DNA of 64,000 bases, from NCBI RefSeq assembly GCF_901000735.1, contig NC_081542.1, forward strand, positions 19,793,093 through 19,857,092, read 5' to 3'. The DNA comes from Corylus avellana (Eukaryota > Streptophyta > Magnoliopsida > Fagales > Betulaceae). The translations under genes and the position numbers were made by a program. The notes below the pieces were generated by a model. It was given only the letters and a program-made list of their open reading frames with translations, had not been told where the DNA came from and searched no databases. Positions 33,698 to 45,057 of this stretch are shown piece after piece (positions within the stretch are counted from its first letter, which is position 1; the number at the start of each line of letters is the position of its first letter).

Positions 33698-33941
33698 TGA
33701 TGTCAAGCTCCTGCGAAAGCACTTACGTAATGTTGGAAGAAAAGTTGGTTAAATACTTTATTCCTAACTTTTAAGGAATCAATATTGTCAGATCGATCGT
33801 TACTTTAGTACTATATATAACAGTGGGCTGACAGCATTGTCTCCTACATCCAGTCCATTTTGTAGGAAACTCTCCTGCATGCAAAGGTTGAGCATCAAAA
33901 CTTGCCAAAGAGAAAGGCCCTTTGACTACGTGGCTTTTGTA
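33698..33941 (+). promoter_or_regulatory. gene A promoter block and predicted 5'-UTR exon
   Basis: It aligns with the units at 57106, 58284 and 62364. Landmarks are TGATGTCA (33698-33705, TGACGTCA in the other units), TTACGTAA (33723-33730), a TATATATA box near 33811, and a splice donor GTAAGT at 33942 that ends the predicted untranslated exon. The Copia gag fragment lies inside the following intron. Confidence 0.55.
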
Positions 33942-33954
33942 GTAAGTGCATGTT

Positions 33955-34460
33955 TGCTTTCACTTTGTTTTACCTCTCTCAGTTGTAGAGAGAAGACTAT
34001 TGTTTGTGCATCTATTATTTTGTATTTCTAACAATATCTAGTATCAGAGCTAGTTTCATGGCAAGCAATGGTATTAACCCCTCACAACCATCATTCCCAC
34101 TCTTTCAAGGAGTTGGGTATGACATTTGGAGTATAAAGATGAAGACTCTCTTTATTTCTCAAGACCTATGGGATTTAGTAGAGAAAGGTTATTCAGAAAC
34201 TCATGTTTCTGCAGACACACTCCAAGAGCTTCGGAAGAAAGATGCCAAGGCATTGTTTTTCATTCAACAAGCTGTGGCTGAATCCATCTTTCCCCGAATT
34301 GCTGCTGCAACAAAGTCGAAGGATGCTTGGGATGTATTACAGAATGGGTATCAAGGTAATCCTAAGGTATTGACCATCAAACTTCGAACTCTTCGCAGAA
34401 ATTTTGAAAGTTTGATGATGAAAGAAGGTGAGTCTATGCGTGATTATTTCTAACACATGT
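33955..34460 (+). mobile_element. Copia fragment (primer site and truncated gag) in the 5'-UTR intron of gene A
   Basis: TAGTATCAGAGCTAG at about 34037-34051 is a Copia-type primer-binding site. The ATG at 34058 opens a gag frame (MASNGINPSQPSFPLFQGVG, DUF4219/UBN2 type: YDIWSIKMKTLF, KDAWDVLQNGYQG, LRRNFESLMMKEGESM) that stops at 34453, where the element is cut off. The following ATCTCTAATAAATCTTCGG resumes the gene's intron sequence as at 57314. The frame is open in both copies (34058-34453 and 50214-50609), with only a few amino-acid differences (A/T, F/L). Confidence 0.75.
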
Positions 34461-34493
34461 TTCCATCATCATCTCTAATAAATCTTCGGCATT

Positions 34494-34858
34494 ATTGTTT
34501 TTTTTTTTTTTTTTCTTAATCAAAAGGGTAGGTCGGAGAGACCAATTGTAGCTATCCTACCTGGGCGTAACAATAGTACTAGAAGTTACTCTTTCATGAG
34601 TCTATCTGAATACTTAGGGGTGCACTCAAAATAGAAACATTTGACATGGTAACTAGTTGTATACTCCATCCTCTGAATTCCGGTACCAACACTTCTCTTT
34701 CTCCTTTGAAATCACTTGGTTGTCTAAGTACTTACACCCTTTCTCTTTGTCTTAACTTTTCATCTCCCTAGGGTGTGTATGTACTTTGAAAACTTTGTAA
34801 TAAAATTCTTTTTTTTTTTTTTTTTTGATGAATAACTTTGTAATAAAATTCTAACATT
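34494..34858. repeat. unclassified T-tract-bounded repeat in the intron of gene A
   Basis: It begins after a T-run with GGGTAGGTCGGAGAGACC and ends AACTTTGTAATAAAATTC plus another T-run. The AACTTTGTAATAAAATTCT string is repeated directly after the second T-run (34837-34855), which could be a target duplication of a retroposon. Also in the gene B copy at about 50650-51010. Confidence 0.4.
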
Positions 34859-35247
34859 TAAAAATTCTATCCTAAACTTCTAAAACTTATCTCGCTTCTA
34901 AAAATAAATAAACTAACATTAAATAACAGTGTTTATCAATCAATATATAGAAGAGTAATTAACAATTAACTAAAGTAGTCTAGTTGTGTTTACTTTTGCA
35001 TGTAAAATGAGTATTGAATTTAACATTATAATAACTTCACTATATATATATATATATATATATGTTGGGAGGTCTTCATTATAAATCATCATTATCCATG
35101 AACTTAAATTATTCCAAATTAATAGAGAATTTGTTGATGTTCGCATATATAGATATACCAACTTCTTGCTGCAGTCTTCATCTAATCACCTAATTAGGAA
35201 TTTATTGTATATCTCATTTTGTTTCCAATTAAAGAAACAAGGAAAAA

Positions 35248-38120
35248 ATGGAAGAAGGCGTGCTTTCAACAAGACTCCAGTAGAACTGGAGGAGATAGTG
35301 TCAGAGAAACCAACACTACAAAAAGTCACCGCTAATGAGTCAGATGCTTGTAGTGCAAGCTCAAGGGAAGATTTTGAAAATAAAGGTAATAGGGAAGTTC
35401 TTCCAACATCTTAGCATGCATCCAAGTGTCATGATTTCTCACCACAACTTGTAATTAATAGGTTTGGTTTTATTTTTTTATTAAAAATAAAATAAAAAAT
35501 CCAGGGGAAATAAGATATGATGAATACCATCCCAGGCGTGATCCCGTCTTTCAAGCTGTGTTAAGAGGTGATTGGCCGACCATTAAATCTTTTCTTGAGG
35601 AAGACCCGCGCTGTGTTCGAGCCCCCATATCGAAAGATCAAGGGACGGCACTTCACAATGCGGTGGTTGCAGAAAACACCTTTGTTATAATAGAGTTGTT
35701 GAAATTGATGACTCCAGAGGACTTGAAATTGACTACCACAAAAGGAGCTACGGCCCTTCACTTAGCAGCTCAAACAAAAATGAAGATAATTGCAAAGCAG
35801 TTGGTTGATATCAACAATGAACTGCTATTGATCCGTGACACCTGTAGAAACATTCCACTCCACGTTGCAGCTTACCATGGACATCGAAACATGATCTGGT
35901 ATCTAATCTCTGTGACTCCTTTCGATCATTTGACTGCTGATGATCTCACTAAGCTCCTGCTTCATACTATTTCCAATGATATGTATGGTAAGCCCTACAT
36001 TTGACTATAAATTTGTTTGTATTAAAGTAATAATTAAGTGATTAAATTTACCTCTTCTTATCCGCTTAAGCTTTTAGGAAAACTGATGATTTGACAGTTT
36101 GATTACAAGTTGGATATATGGATCAGTTACGACTTCTATTGCAATATCAGTGACCGTGTTATAAGAATTTCTTCAACAATCTTTTGACGACGATCAATTA
36201 ATTAATGTGCCTTTTTTTTATGGACAGATATAGCATTGAAAATTCTGAAAATAGATTCAAACAAAGCAACTGCCGACACTGCATGGAGAGCTTTGGAAGT
36301 GTTGGCAAGAAAACCTGTTGCAATTTGCTGCCCAAGTCGGCTATCACTCCAGCAAAGTTACTCAAATTCCTGTTTGTTTACCTCCAACCCAAACTTCTTT
36401 AATTTTCCAACTAGTTCGTAGGCCTTCATTACATTAATCAATAATCACAACTTGATGACAATTTTACTCAAATTACCTTGGCATGAGAAAATGCACTTAT
36501 TTGATTTCATCAAATCTTTAGATAATACCTACTTATAAACTATGGAAAATTCTATGACATGAGCTATATTCTATGTGAAATGTCTCAATCTATTCTAACA
36601 CTTGTAACCGTTTCTTTCACGCACAACAACATGGGGGTAGGGTTTTTTTTTTTTTTTTCATGCTACCATTTATTTTTACTTAAATTCAAAAGATAGAAGA
36701 TGTTTAAAGTAGTCGGGTTATCCAAAGGCAAAACATATCTTAAGAAAATAATTAGGTCACAAGTACCCGCATTTAATGCTTTAGTTATCTTCACATTTTT
36801 ATTTTATAAACTTTATAATATCATCTCTTATTATGGATATTGGTAAAATAATTATATAGATTTAATATTTCTTTATTACCAAACCGTATCTGATTTTTTT
36901 TTTTTTTTTCTCAACCATAAGGTTCACAAGGATCTGTAACAATGTTTTGATGAAGACAATAATCCATCAATTAGTTGAAGACCTTTGGAAAATGGTTAGA
37001 ACTAATCAAGACCAGTTTCCAAAAAGCTTGGATCAATATAAGGAGACTTTAATTTTTGAGGCTGCGAAAGTTGGAAATGCCGGGTTTCTAATTATATTGA
37101 TATACTATTATCCTGATCTTATATGGCAATTAAACAAAGATGGCATGAGTTTATTTCACATTGCTATTTTATATCGCCAGGAAAGTGTGTTCAATCTAAT
37201 ATATAAGATAGGTACTAACAAGCATTGCCTTGCATCCCTGATTACTTTGGAAAAAAAGGACAACATGCTACACTTAGCTGCTAGATCAGATACTTCAAAT
37301 GGACAAAATATCCTATTAGGAGGTTTTGGTATGCAAAAGGAGTTGATGTGGTTTCAGGTGAGAGATAATATTATTTAATTTTTTTTTTTCCTAGATAATG
37401 ATTCAATTGTTACTTGTCAATTTATACATGGCCGGTCAACTGTAGGAAATAAAAAGGATTGTCCCGCTGGGGTACTATTGGATGAAGAATTCAGATGGCA
37501 TAACACCTAACGAGTTGCTAAAATCGACACAGAAAGATTTTAGGAAAGACCGTGAAAAGTGGATAAAGGAGACAACACAAAATTCTATGGTTGTGGCAAC
37601 ATTAATTGCCGCTGTAGTTTTTGCTGCAGCCTTCACTATACCAGGTGGCAACAATCAAGAAACAGGCACTCCTATATTATTGAAAAGCAATTGGTTTACG
37701 GTATTCTTCATATCAGATGTAATAGCAATGGTTGCCTCTTCATCTTCCATACTCGTTTTCTTGTCAATGTTCATGTCACGTTACACAGAAGAGGATTTAT
37801 TCGAGACAATACCTTCGATCTTTTTAATTGGACTCACAGCACTCTATACGTCCATTGTGAGCATGCTGGTAGTCTTTTGCACAGCTTGTTTTTTGATTTA
37901 TAGAAGTGCAAGGCCCTGGGCTCCAATTCTTGCAATCACTTTGGCTAGTACCTCGGTTACTTCTGGTTTACTGCTACGTTTTGATCTTTTGAAGGAATCG
38001 GGACAAATATCCAGGTACATACTTTGTTCTCTGCTAGATAAATGTAGACTATTTTTCTACCAGAAGATGCCTAATATTGAGGGATGGCTCTGTAGAAAAT
38101 ATGAAATGCAAGTCAAATGA
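35248..38120 (+). pseudogene. ankyrin-repeat/PGG gene A (ITN1/ACD6-like), probably non-functional
   Basis: Exons: 1 at 35248-35385, 2 at 35505-35987, 3 at 36228-36371, 4 at 36922-37357, 5 at 37446-38120, all with GT-AG borders. Exon 2 holds three ankyrin repeats (QGTALHNAVVAEN, GATALHLAAQTK, NIPLHVAAYHGH). Exon 4 holds NMLHLAARS. Exon 5 holds the PGG domain (FTIPGGNNQETGTPIL) and four membrane spans. Two faults are seen. First, the ATG at 35248, which matches the start of gene E, runs into TAG at 35281-35283, because exon 1 lost most of its length relative to gene E and the remaining coding sequence (VELEEIVSEKP) is in another frame. Second, the exon 3-4 junction is one base short: AG|G TTC here, AG|GG TTC in pseudogene 1. 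Exons 2, 4 and 5 remain open. A short or alternatively spliced product is possible. Family role: membrane ankyrin proteins in stress and defence. Confidence 0.8.
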
Positions 38121-38699
38121 AAGGGTAGGAAAATTGTTGAAGGTTCCATGGATTGAGCAAATAAAGACTCTGATGTTCTTCGTATTCCATCAAGACTTGC
38201 AGTGGTGTATACATTTTCGCTTTTTTTTTTTTTTTTGGCTTTGTGAACCGACAACTTCAAACATTTTGTATCGATTTATCAAGTGATTCACTTGTACTAA
38301 TGGATGACTCTTCCTTACTGACTCTCTTGTTAGCTTAATTTTGCCGTTTGTTGTTTTTCTTTCCATTTCTCATTAGGTTATTGAATTGAATACCATTATT
38401 TTAAATATTTTACACAATACAGAAAATTAAGAAAAACAAAAGGATTGTTATTTTGACTCTTGTTAACTAATAGATTTTCAAATTTAGAGCCATTATCGAA
38501 TGCTAATTGAGGAAAAAATCATGTCATTCATGTCCAACTGTGATATTAACATAGAGTCCATTAAAAAGGCTAAACATTTTATTGGAGTCTACCTACAATA
38601 AGTAAAAGAACTTGACAAAAAAAAAAATTGGTATATATGTTGATGCCAAAAGATAATCCAATATAAGAACTGAACATAAATGTTTTATATATCTGTTAC

Positions 38700-39150
38700 T
38701 CAAATCTAAATCAGCCTGGCATTATCGAAAGGTGAGATCCTGCAGAAAGAGACATAAATTGATGGTAATTTTTTTTTTTTTTCTAAGGCATTGCATATAT
38801 ATTTGCTAAAATAACTAGAATCGTCAGCACTTGCAGTGGAGCATGATAGCATTTCTGGGTTNNNNNNNNNNNNNNNNNNNNNNNNNNNNNNNNNNNNNNN
38901 NNNNNNNNNNNNNNNNNNNNNNNNNNNNNNNNNNNNNNNNNNNNNNNNNNNNNNNNNNNNNAAGTCATACGAAAAGGAAGGAAATTGTCAGAGGTAATCA
39001 TGGGACGTTGGACAAGGCAATAAAAGGAAAGAATTGAGCAAATCAAGACTTTGATTAATGATGTTCATCTTAACTCTTTCCATCAAGAATTGCTGTTGTT
39101 TTTTTATATTGTGTTGATAGTAGTCAAGCTGCCATTTAGTATATATAGAC
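38700..39150 (+). pseudogene. remnant of a further ankyrin/PGG gene across an assembly gap
   Basis: 38815-38861 (AGAATCGTCAGCACTTGCAG, GGAGCATGATAGCATTTCTG) resembles intron 3 sequence at 17560-17610. After the gap, 38962-39110 (AGGAAATTGTCAGAGGTAA, GAGCAAATCAAGACTTTGAT, TTCCATCAAGAATTGC) resembles the 3' UTRs of gene A (38110-38200) and pseudogene 1. Exons 4 and 5 of another copy may lie in the gap or be deleted. 38249-38700 shows nothing else. Confidence 0.45.
38862..38961. other. assembly gap (100 N)
   Basis: A placeholder gap between apparent intron 3 and 3'-UTR remnants of an ankyrin/PGG gene copy. Confidence 0.99.
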
Positions 39151-39155
39151 TTTGA

Positions 39156-39979
39156 TGTTGGAAATAATTTTGGATGGTGCACAAATTCTCATTGATATAA
39201 AATAATTACAATATGAAAATTAACAATAAAATAAATAAAATACAAGAGATAAAAGTAGAGTATGGAAAGATCTCACAATGCTATAGAATCACGCAAGAGC
39301 GTTGTCCTTAAAGGTTGATTCGTGCCTCCCGGAGTGTATAACTCGGTGCGATCGGATCCTTTGACACGCAACCTCCCAGGATTAGACTATAGCGTCTACC
39401 TTCGTTAAGGACGCACTTCCAATAACGAAGAGTAATAGAACAACCCAATTTCTTCAAAGTAGATGATGTAATACAATACCATAATTAGTTGCAAGTGGGG
39501 AATGAAAAATAACCCAACTACACGAAAACAGGATGTGGTAAAAATATCAAGGCCTTTTGAGCCAAAGAAGTAATCACATCCTCATTCTCCTTTTTGGTGA
39601 TATATATATATATATATATATATAGAAAACGTGTGGGCTGGTGGTTCTCCAAAATGTCATAACAAAATAATGACCAAAAACTGAAAACCGTAAAACACTT
39701 ATTAATGAGCAAATGGTCAAAGTCCATAAAGGTTATTAAACTCTAACAATCAAAAGTGAAAGATTTGTTATCAAAAGGCCATAAATATATGTTAATGACT
39801 AAGGGCATAAACGGTAAAGAAAATCAATGGCCGCTCATGGTAAAAAACGTATAGAGAAACTAAATGGTCTTTAATGACCAAACGGTCACAATAATAATTT
39901 CTAAAAAATCATGGATATTAAATAAATAATAAAAGGATTTTAAAAGAAAGTAATTGTTTGTAACACATATATTACAACA
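39156..39979 (-). repeat. 3' LTR (left) of the decayed Copia element
   Basis: 824 bp, TGTTGGAAATAA...TATTACAACA on the plus strand, with a TA microsatellite at 39599-39624. The short frame at 39518-39727 is identical in the other LTR and is not a gene. Confidence 0.92.
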
Positions 39980-41145
39980 ATCCCCCACATGTTACAAACA
40001 TTAAAACATAGGAGATTGAAAGTATGCATCGATGTGGTACCCGAAGGTTTTAACCGCACCTAGGATAAATAAGTAGGAACTTAATGAATCTTGGTAGAGT
40101 TAAACTCTTTTAACCAAATCCACAAGTTAAACAAACTTATCATCCACATAACTTTCTCCAAAAACAAAAAATTAAATCAAATCAAATAAACCAAAAGTCA
40201 AATCAACTAAAGAAAATTGGGTTGTTCTATAGCGGGTTGGCGCCTTATACAGGCCATGCGCCTCTGGGCTTCATGAGTGCTCTAGAGACTTGCCAAAGTC
40301 TCATAGGAAGCGGCACCACCTCCACACTCACATAGGTGGCGTCCATCAAGAATGTGTGAAGAAAACATCCCATCCCAACAAGTAGGGACTATGGACCCAT
40401 TAAGAGTTTTAAACTCATCCTTACTCACTCTGCATCTTTTGTTATTACACCATAAAATGGCTTTCATGAGCGCTCTAGAGACCTACCCAAGTCTCATAGG
40501 AGATAGCACCTCCACACTCATATAGGTGGTATCCATCAAGAGTGTGTGCAGGGAACACCCCATCCCAACAGGTAGGGACTATGGATCCATTAAGAGCTTT
40601 AAGCTCATCCTTAATCACTCTGCATCTTGTACTGTCTTACACCATAGGGATGGAGTCATAATTAATCTTTTCAACAAGATAGTTAATAAACATAAATTGA
40701 CAGTACCATACCTCATTTCACTTGTGACTTCGTTTTCCATTAAACCTCATTCATGGGATCTCCAATCACAGAGGTTGGGTATCAATCACAGTGTCATGAT
40801 TTGGGTATCAGTCCTATCCCCCTCGATGCTTCTCTCACTAGCCTTCTTGCTAGTGGCTTGGTCAAAGAATCTGCATAATTCTTTTATGACCTCACAAAGT
40901 CCATGGACATATACCGGTCTCAATAAGCTGCCTCACAATATTGTGCACTTTCTCACTATAAAGCTTTGATCTATACTCGAGCTATGGCAGCCTGTCAATC
41001 ACAATGGAAACACAGGTGAAACTGAATTAGCATATAAAAGCAAATTAATTTATCAATAGGCTTATCGGCCATTTATCTCCAGTTTCTGCCTTCTCCAAGG
41101 CAACTAACTCTGACTCTATAATAAACCTTGCTATGCAAGTTTGCT

Positions 41146-41409
41146 TTAAGGACTTTCAAGAGATAGCTCCTTCAGCCAGAGTAAACACATAATAGCCATT
41201 AGTAGGCTTTGCTCATCTGAATCAAAAATGCAGTTAGCATCACAATATCCTTTCAAGATAGCAAGATAATCACAATATGACAAACAAAAATTAATTGTGC
41301 CATTTAAGAATCTCAACAATTTAGAGATAGCATCACAATACTCAATACCATAATTATGAGTATATCTACTCAATTTGCTAGCAACATATGCAATAGCAGG
41401 CATGTACAA
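41146..41409 (-). pseudogene. Copia RNase H fragment
   Basis: PAIAYVASKLSRYTHN, LLRFLNGTINFCLSY and YCDANCIFDSDE match the connection/RNase H region at the end of Copia pol. It is 87 codons long and internally degraded. Confidence 0.85.
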
Positions 41410-41825
41410 TTTGTCAAAATATCAAGCTACCAATGATTTGTGCATATTTTTCCTTGCTAAACACTATCACCATGATTCTTAACCAAGTGTATTTTTTAAT
41501 CATATGGTGTAGACATAGGTGAATAATAAAAGTGCTCAAATCTTTTAAGCATCTTTCAACATAATATGTATGAAATAAAATAATGTAATCATTATCTCTA
41601 ATAACTTTAATGTCCAACATGACATTAGATTTACCTATGTCTTACATATCAAAATTAGATGCAAGAAATAATTTAACTTCATGCACAACATCAATGTTAG
41701 TTCAAAATAAGCAAGTCATCAATATATTAAAAAATAAATAATGACACATTCATTATTGTAAAATTTACTATGTATTTACTTGCACCATTAATCAAATATG
41801 CAATAGACAACATCACCTTGTCAAA

Positions 41826-42020
41826 CTATTCATGCCACTTTTTAGGAGCTTGCTTTAATCCATATAAGGATTTCACTAGTTTGCACACTTTATGTTCTTG
41901 AAGGGGGATTACTAGTCCCTCGGGCTGCTCCATATAAATCTCTTCATCATTTAGAAAAATAACTTTGACATCCATTTGATGTACAACAAATTTATAAATA
42001 TAAGCAATGGTAAATAACAT
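41826..42020 (-). pseudogene. Copia reverse transcriptase fragment
   Basis: The frame contains [22 protein letters not shown] and [18 protein letters not shown], all diagnostic of the Copia RVT_2 reverse transcriptase. It is open for only 64 codons and flanked by stops. The typical AFLNG motif reads IFLND here. Confidence 0.9.
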
Positions 42021-44200
42021 TCCAAAAGATGCAATTTTAGTAACCGGAAAATAAGTATCAAATAATCAACATTTTTGCATTTACTTGTAGCTTTTAGCTA
42101 CCAAGTCTACCATATACTTATCTATTGTATCATCTGGTTTAAACTTCTTCTTAAACACCTATATATAACCAATTGATTTGCTCTTAGAAGGTAACTCAAT
42201 GAGTTCCCAATAATGGTTAGGCATAATGTATTCCAGTTCATTATTTATAGCTTCTAACCAAAAAATGAATCAAATAGAGATTTAATTGCTTTACCATAAC
42301 ATATTGGATCATCATCAACAATATAAGCAATAAAATCCATACCGAGATTCCTTTTCGTTCTAGCTCACTTGCTTCTTCTCAATTCTTACACATCATCAAC
42401 AATTTTATTAGAAGCACCAAAAAATCATGAAATAATTTTTTCCTTATTTTTCAAAGGAACAGATGCTCAAAGATAATAACCTTTTTTATATTCAATAATA
42501 TTATTGTAATCTAAAATATCACTCTTGATAGTAGGGAATCAATAGCATGAATTATTACATTTAAAACCAATAAAATCACAATCATAGGTTTTAAAACCAA
42601 GTTTCCTCATTTTAGGTTTGGGTAACATAACATTTGTTAAATACCTCCACACTTCGAGGTATTCCAAACAATGCTTATAAATGTGACAAACAAAATAATG
42701 GCTTCCCCCCACACTTTGGTAGATAGCCTAAAAACTGATAATCATACCATTCATAATTTATTCCAGTATTCTAATTTCTCTTCATTCTCTTGATGTAGGC
42801 AAGATTTACATGTATAAATCTATCATGCTAAATATTAATGGAATAAACCAAAAAGTCATAAGAAAATAAATTTTTTAATAATAGCACACAAATGCTTTAA
42901 GAAATGACTTCTATGAGCTCATTTTTCTATAAGTATGATCTATCATTTACTCTTCTTTCTTTTTTGTCAGTTGACAGTTCTAAAGATGTTTTAAAATTAC
43001 TAATCACCACTTGTGATTTTTCAACATAATCCTTATATATTATACATATAGGGGTTGCATATTTCAAGTTCTATCAAGATTTTAAAAATAAAATCTTTTT
43101 AACTAAAGCCCCAATAAATATGCAAAGTATCAAGTCCAACCAAATAATAATCAACTATTATTGGCTCATTTTAATAAATACGCCAATGATATCATTCTTA
43201 TGATATGATAAATTTATCATGTATCAAATGAACCTCAATAATCACATATATTTTATTTTGGACCATCATGTCAGTGAAATTTGAAAGCTGAATGATATAT
43301 ATGAGGAACTACCAAATAACTTAAAATGGTTATGCTAATCTAGCATGTCATAGCTAACATAAATGCTAGATACTATTTCTTTTTTTTAAAAAAAAAATAG
43401 ATGAATCAATAGAAGCCACCGCTTATTATATGCAAAATTCATGTAATTATAAAATTTTGCACCAGTTTTAATTCAATCAAGGAGCACCATCATAACTTCA
43501 ATTTTTTTTTTATTTTAATAAATGAAATGTATATTATGTCTTAAAAAATAAGACCTATGAATCAGAGTTTAAAACTCACAGCGGAGCCAACAGCTTTACT
43601 CCAAGATCTTTCAAAATAGATTGTCGTTACTACATGCCAACAAGGTGTCGTGAGAACCAATCGACTCAATATGCACACCATATCTCTTTCTCCTATTATG
43701 TGCTTACCTGCAAAAATCTTTAGCAAAGTGGTATTCTCTGCACACAATTAGCAATACCTATGTATTTTCTCCATCACAAAAATGTGTAATCACTCACAAT
43801 TATTATTATTAATTTACATGGATGTTTTCCAGCCAAGCTTAGCACAACATAACAAAAAAATGCTAAGTTCTAAAAAATCCATAAAAAGGCTTAACTCTTT
43901 TTATTGTAAGAATAGTAACCCAACAATAAAAGATTATTTGACCATCAATAAATTGAGTTCAAATAATTGAAAACTCTTTCAATCAAAAATGTTTTCATTT
44001 TCAATAACTACACATGAAATTAAATTCTTTTTCTGATAAATGAATACAAAATATGTCCACTCAATATTTGATTTCATCTTTCTCATATGCGAATTGTATA
44101 CCGCAAACTCTTATAGTATTTTATTTTTCATAAGTTTAAATACTATTGTTATGATACTAATCAAAATATTTGTGCAACCATCATAATCAACCTTTAAGAT

Positions 44201-45024
44201 TGATGGAAATAATTTTGGATGGTGCACAAATTCTCATTGATATAAAATAATTACAATATGAAAATTAACAATAAAATAAATAAAATACAAGAGATGAAAG
44301 TAGAGTATGGAAAGATCTCACAATGCTATAGAATCACGCAAGAGCGTTGTCCTTAAAGGTTGATTCGTGCCTCCCGGAGTGTATAACTCGGTGCGATCGG
44401 ATCCTTTGACACGCAACCTCCCAGGATTAGACTATAGCGTCTACCTTCGTTAAGGACGCACTTCCAATAACGAAAAGTAATAGAACAACCCAATTTCTTC
44501 AAAGTAGATGATGTAATACAATACCAAAATTAGTTGCAAGTGGGGAATGAAAAATAACCCAACTACACGAAAACAGGATGTGGTAAAAATATCAAGGCCT
44601 TTTGAGCCAAAGAAGTAATCACATCCTCATTCTCCTTTTTGGTGATATATATATATATATATATATATAGAAAACGTGTGGGCTGGTGGTTCTCCAAAAT
44701 GTCATAACAAAATAATGACCAAAAACTGAAAACCGTAAAACACTTATTAATGAGCAAATGGTCAAAGTCCATAAAGGTTATTAAACTCTAACAATCAAAA
44801 GTGAAAGATTTGTTATCAAAAGGCCATAAATATATGTTAATGACTAAGGGCATAAACGGTAAAGAAAATCAATGGCCACTCATGGTAAAAAACGTATAGA
44901 GAAACTAAATGGTCTTTAATGACCAAACGGTCACAATAATAATTTCTAAAAAATCATGGATATTAAATAAATAATAAAAGGATTTTAAAAGAAAGTAATT
45001 GTTTGTAACACATATATTACAACA
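44201..45024 (-). repeat. 5' LTR (right) of the decayed Copia element
   Basis: 824 bp, starting TGATGGAAATAA on the plus strand. It differs from the left LTR at about five single bases. Confidence 0.92.
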
Positions 45025-45057
45025 TTTGATTTATCAAGTGATTCACTTATATTATTT

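Larger units (their letters stand above)
30556..38240. repeat. segmental duplication, copy A
   Basis: The whole stretch, including transposons, minisatellite, gag fragment and ankyrin/PGG exons, recurs at 47251-54245 with scattered single-base differences (about 98-99% by eye). The similarity ends in a T-run/GGCTTTGTGAACCGACAA block at about 38220-38248. Confidence 0.92.
39156..45024 (-). mobile_element. Copia LTR retrotransposon with near-identical LTRs and decayed pol
   Basis: Two LTRs of exactly 824 bp, 39156-39979 and 44201-45024, differ at about five positions by my count. The 5-bp target duplication TTTGA (39151-39155 and 45025-45029) is perfect. The polypurine tract (ATGTGGGGGAT on the minus strand) abuts the left LTR, so the element runs on the minus strand. 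No tRNA-Met-type primer site is seen next to the right LTR. Pol remnants on the minus strand are the integrase C-terminal region (about 42640-42470, KPKMRKLGFKTYDC), reverse transcriptase (42020-41826) and RNase H (41409-41146). The interior has many stops and is very A/T-rich. 40200-41000 contains near-repeated blocks (CTCTAGAGACTTGCC / CTCTAGAGACCTACC). Confidence 0.92.

Noticed and set aside
36205..36421. Two overlapping short frames suggesting a small gene
   Set aside because: The 36236 frame is exon 3 of gene A read through its donor into the intron; the 36205 frame is its shadow.
37559..37903. A Cys-rich 114-codon frame, also at 53556-53900
   Set aside because: It is an alternative frame of PGG exon 5; the in-frame product with four membrane helices is the real coding sequence.
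39518..39727. A 69-codon frame, identical at 44563-44772
   Set aside because: Both copies lie in the two LTRs of one element and include a TA microsatellite read as Tyr-Ile repeats.
40282..40640. Partly repeated blocks inside the decayed Copia element, possibly a separate gene
   Set aside because: The blocks are short diverged direct repeats without a conserved frame, lying between the element's polypurine tract and pol remnants.
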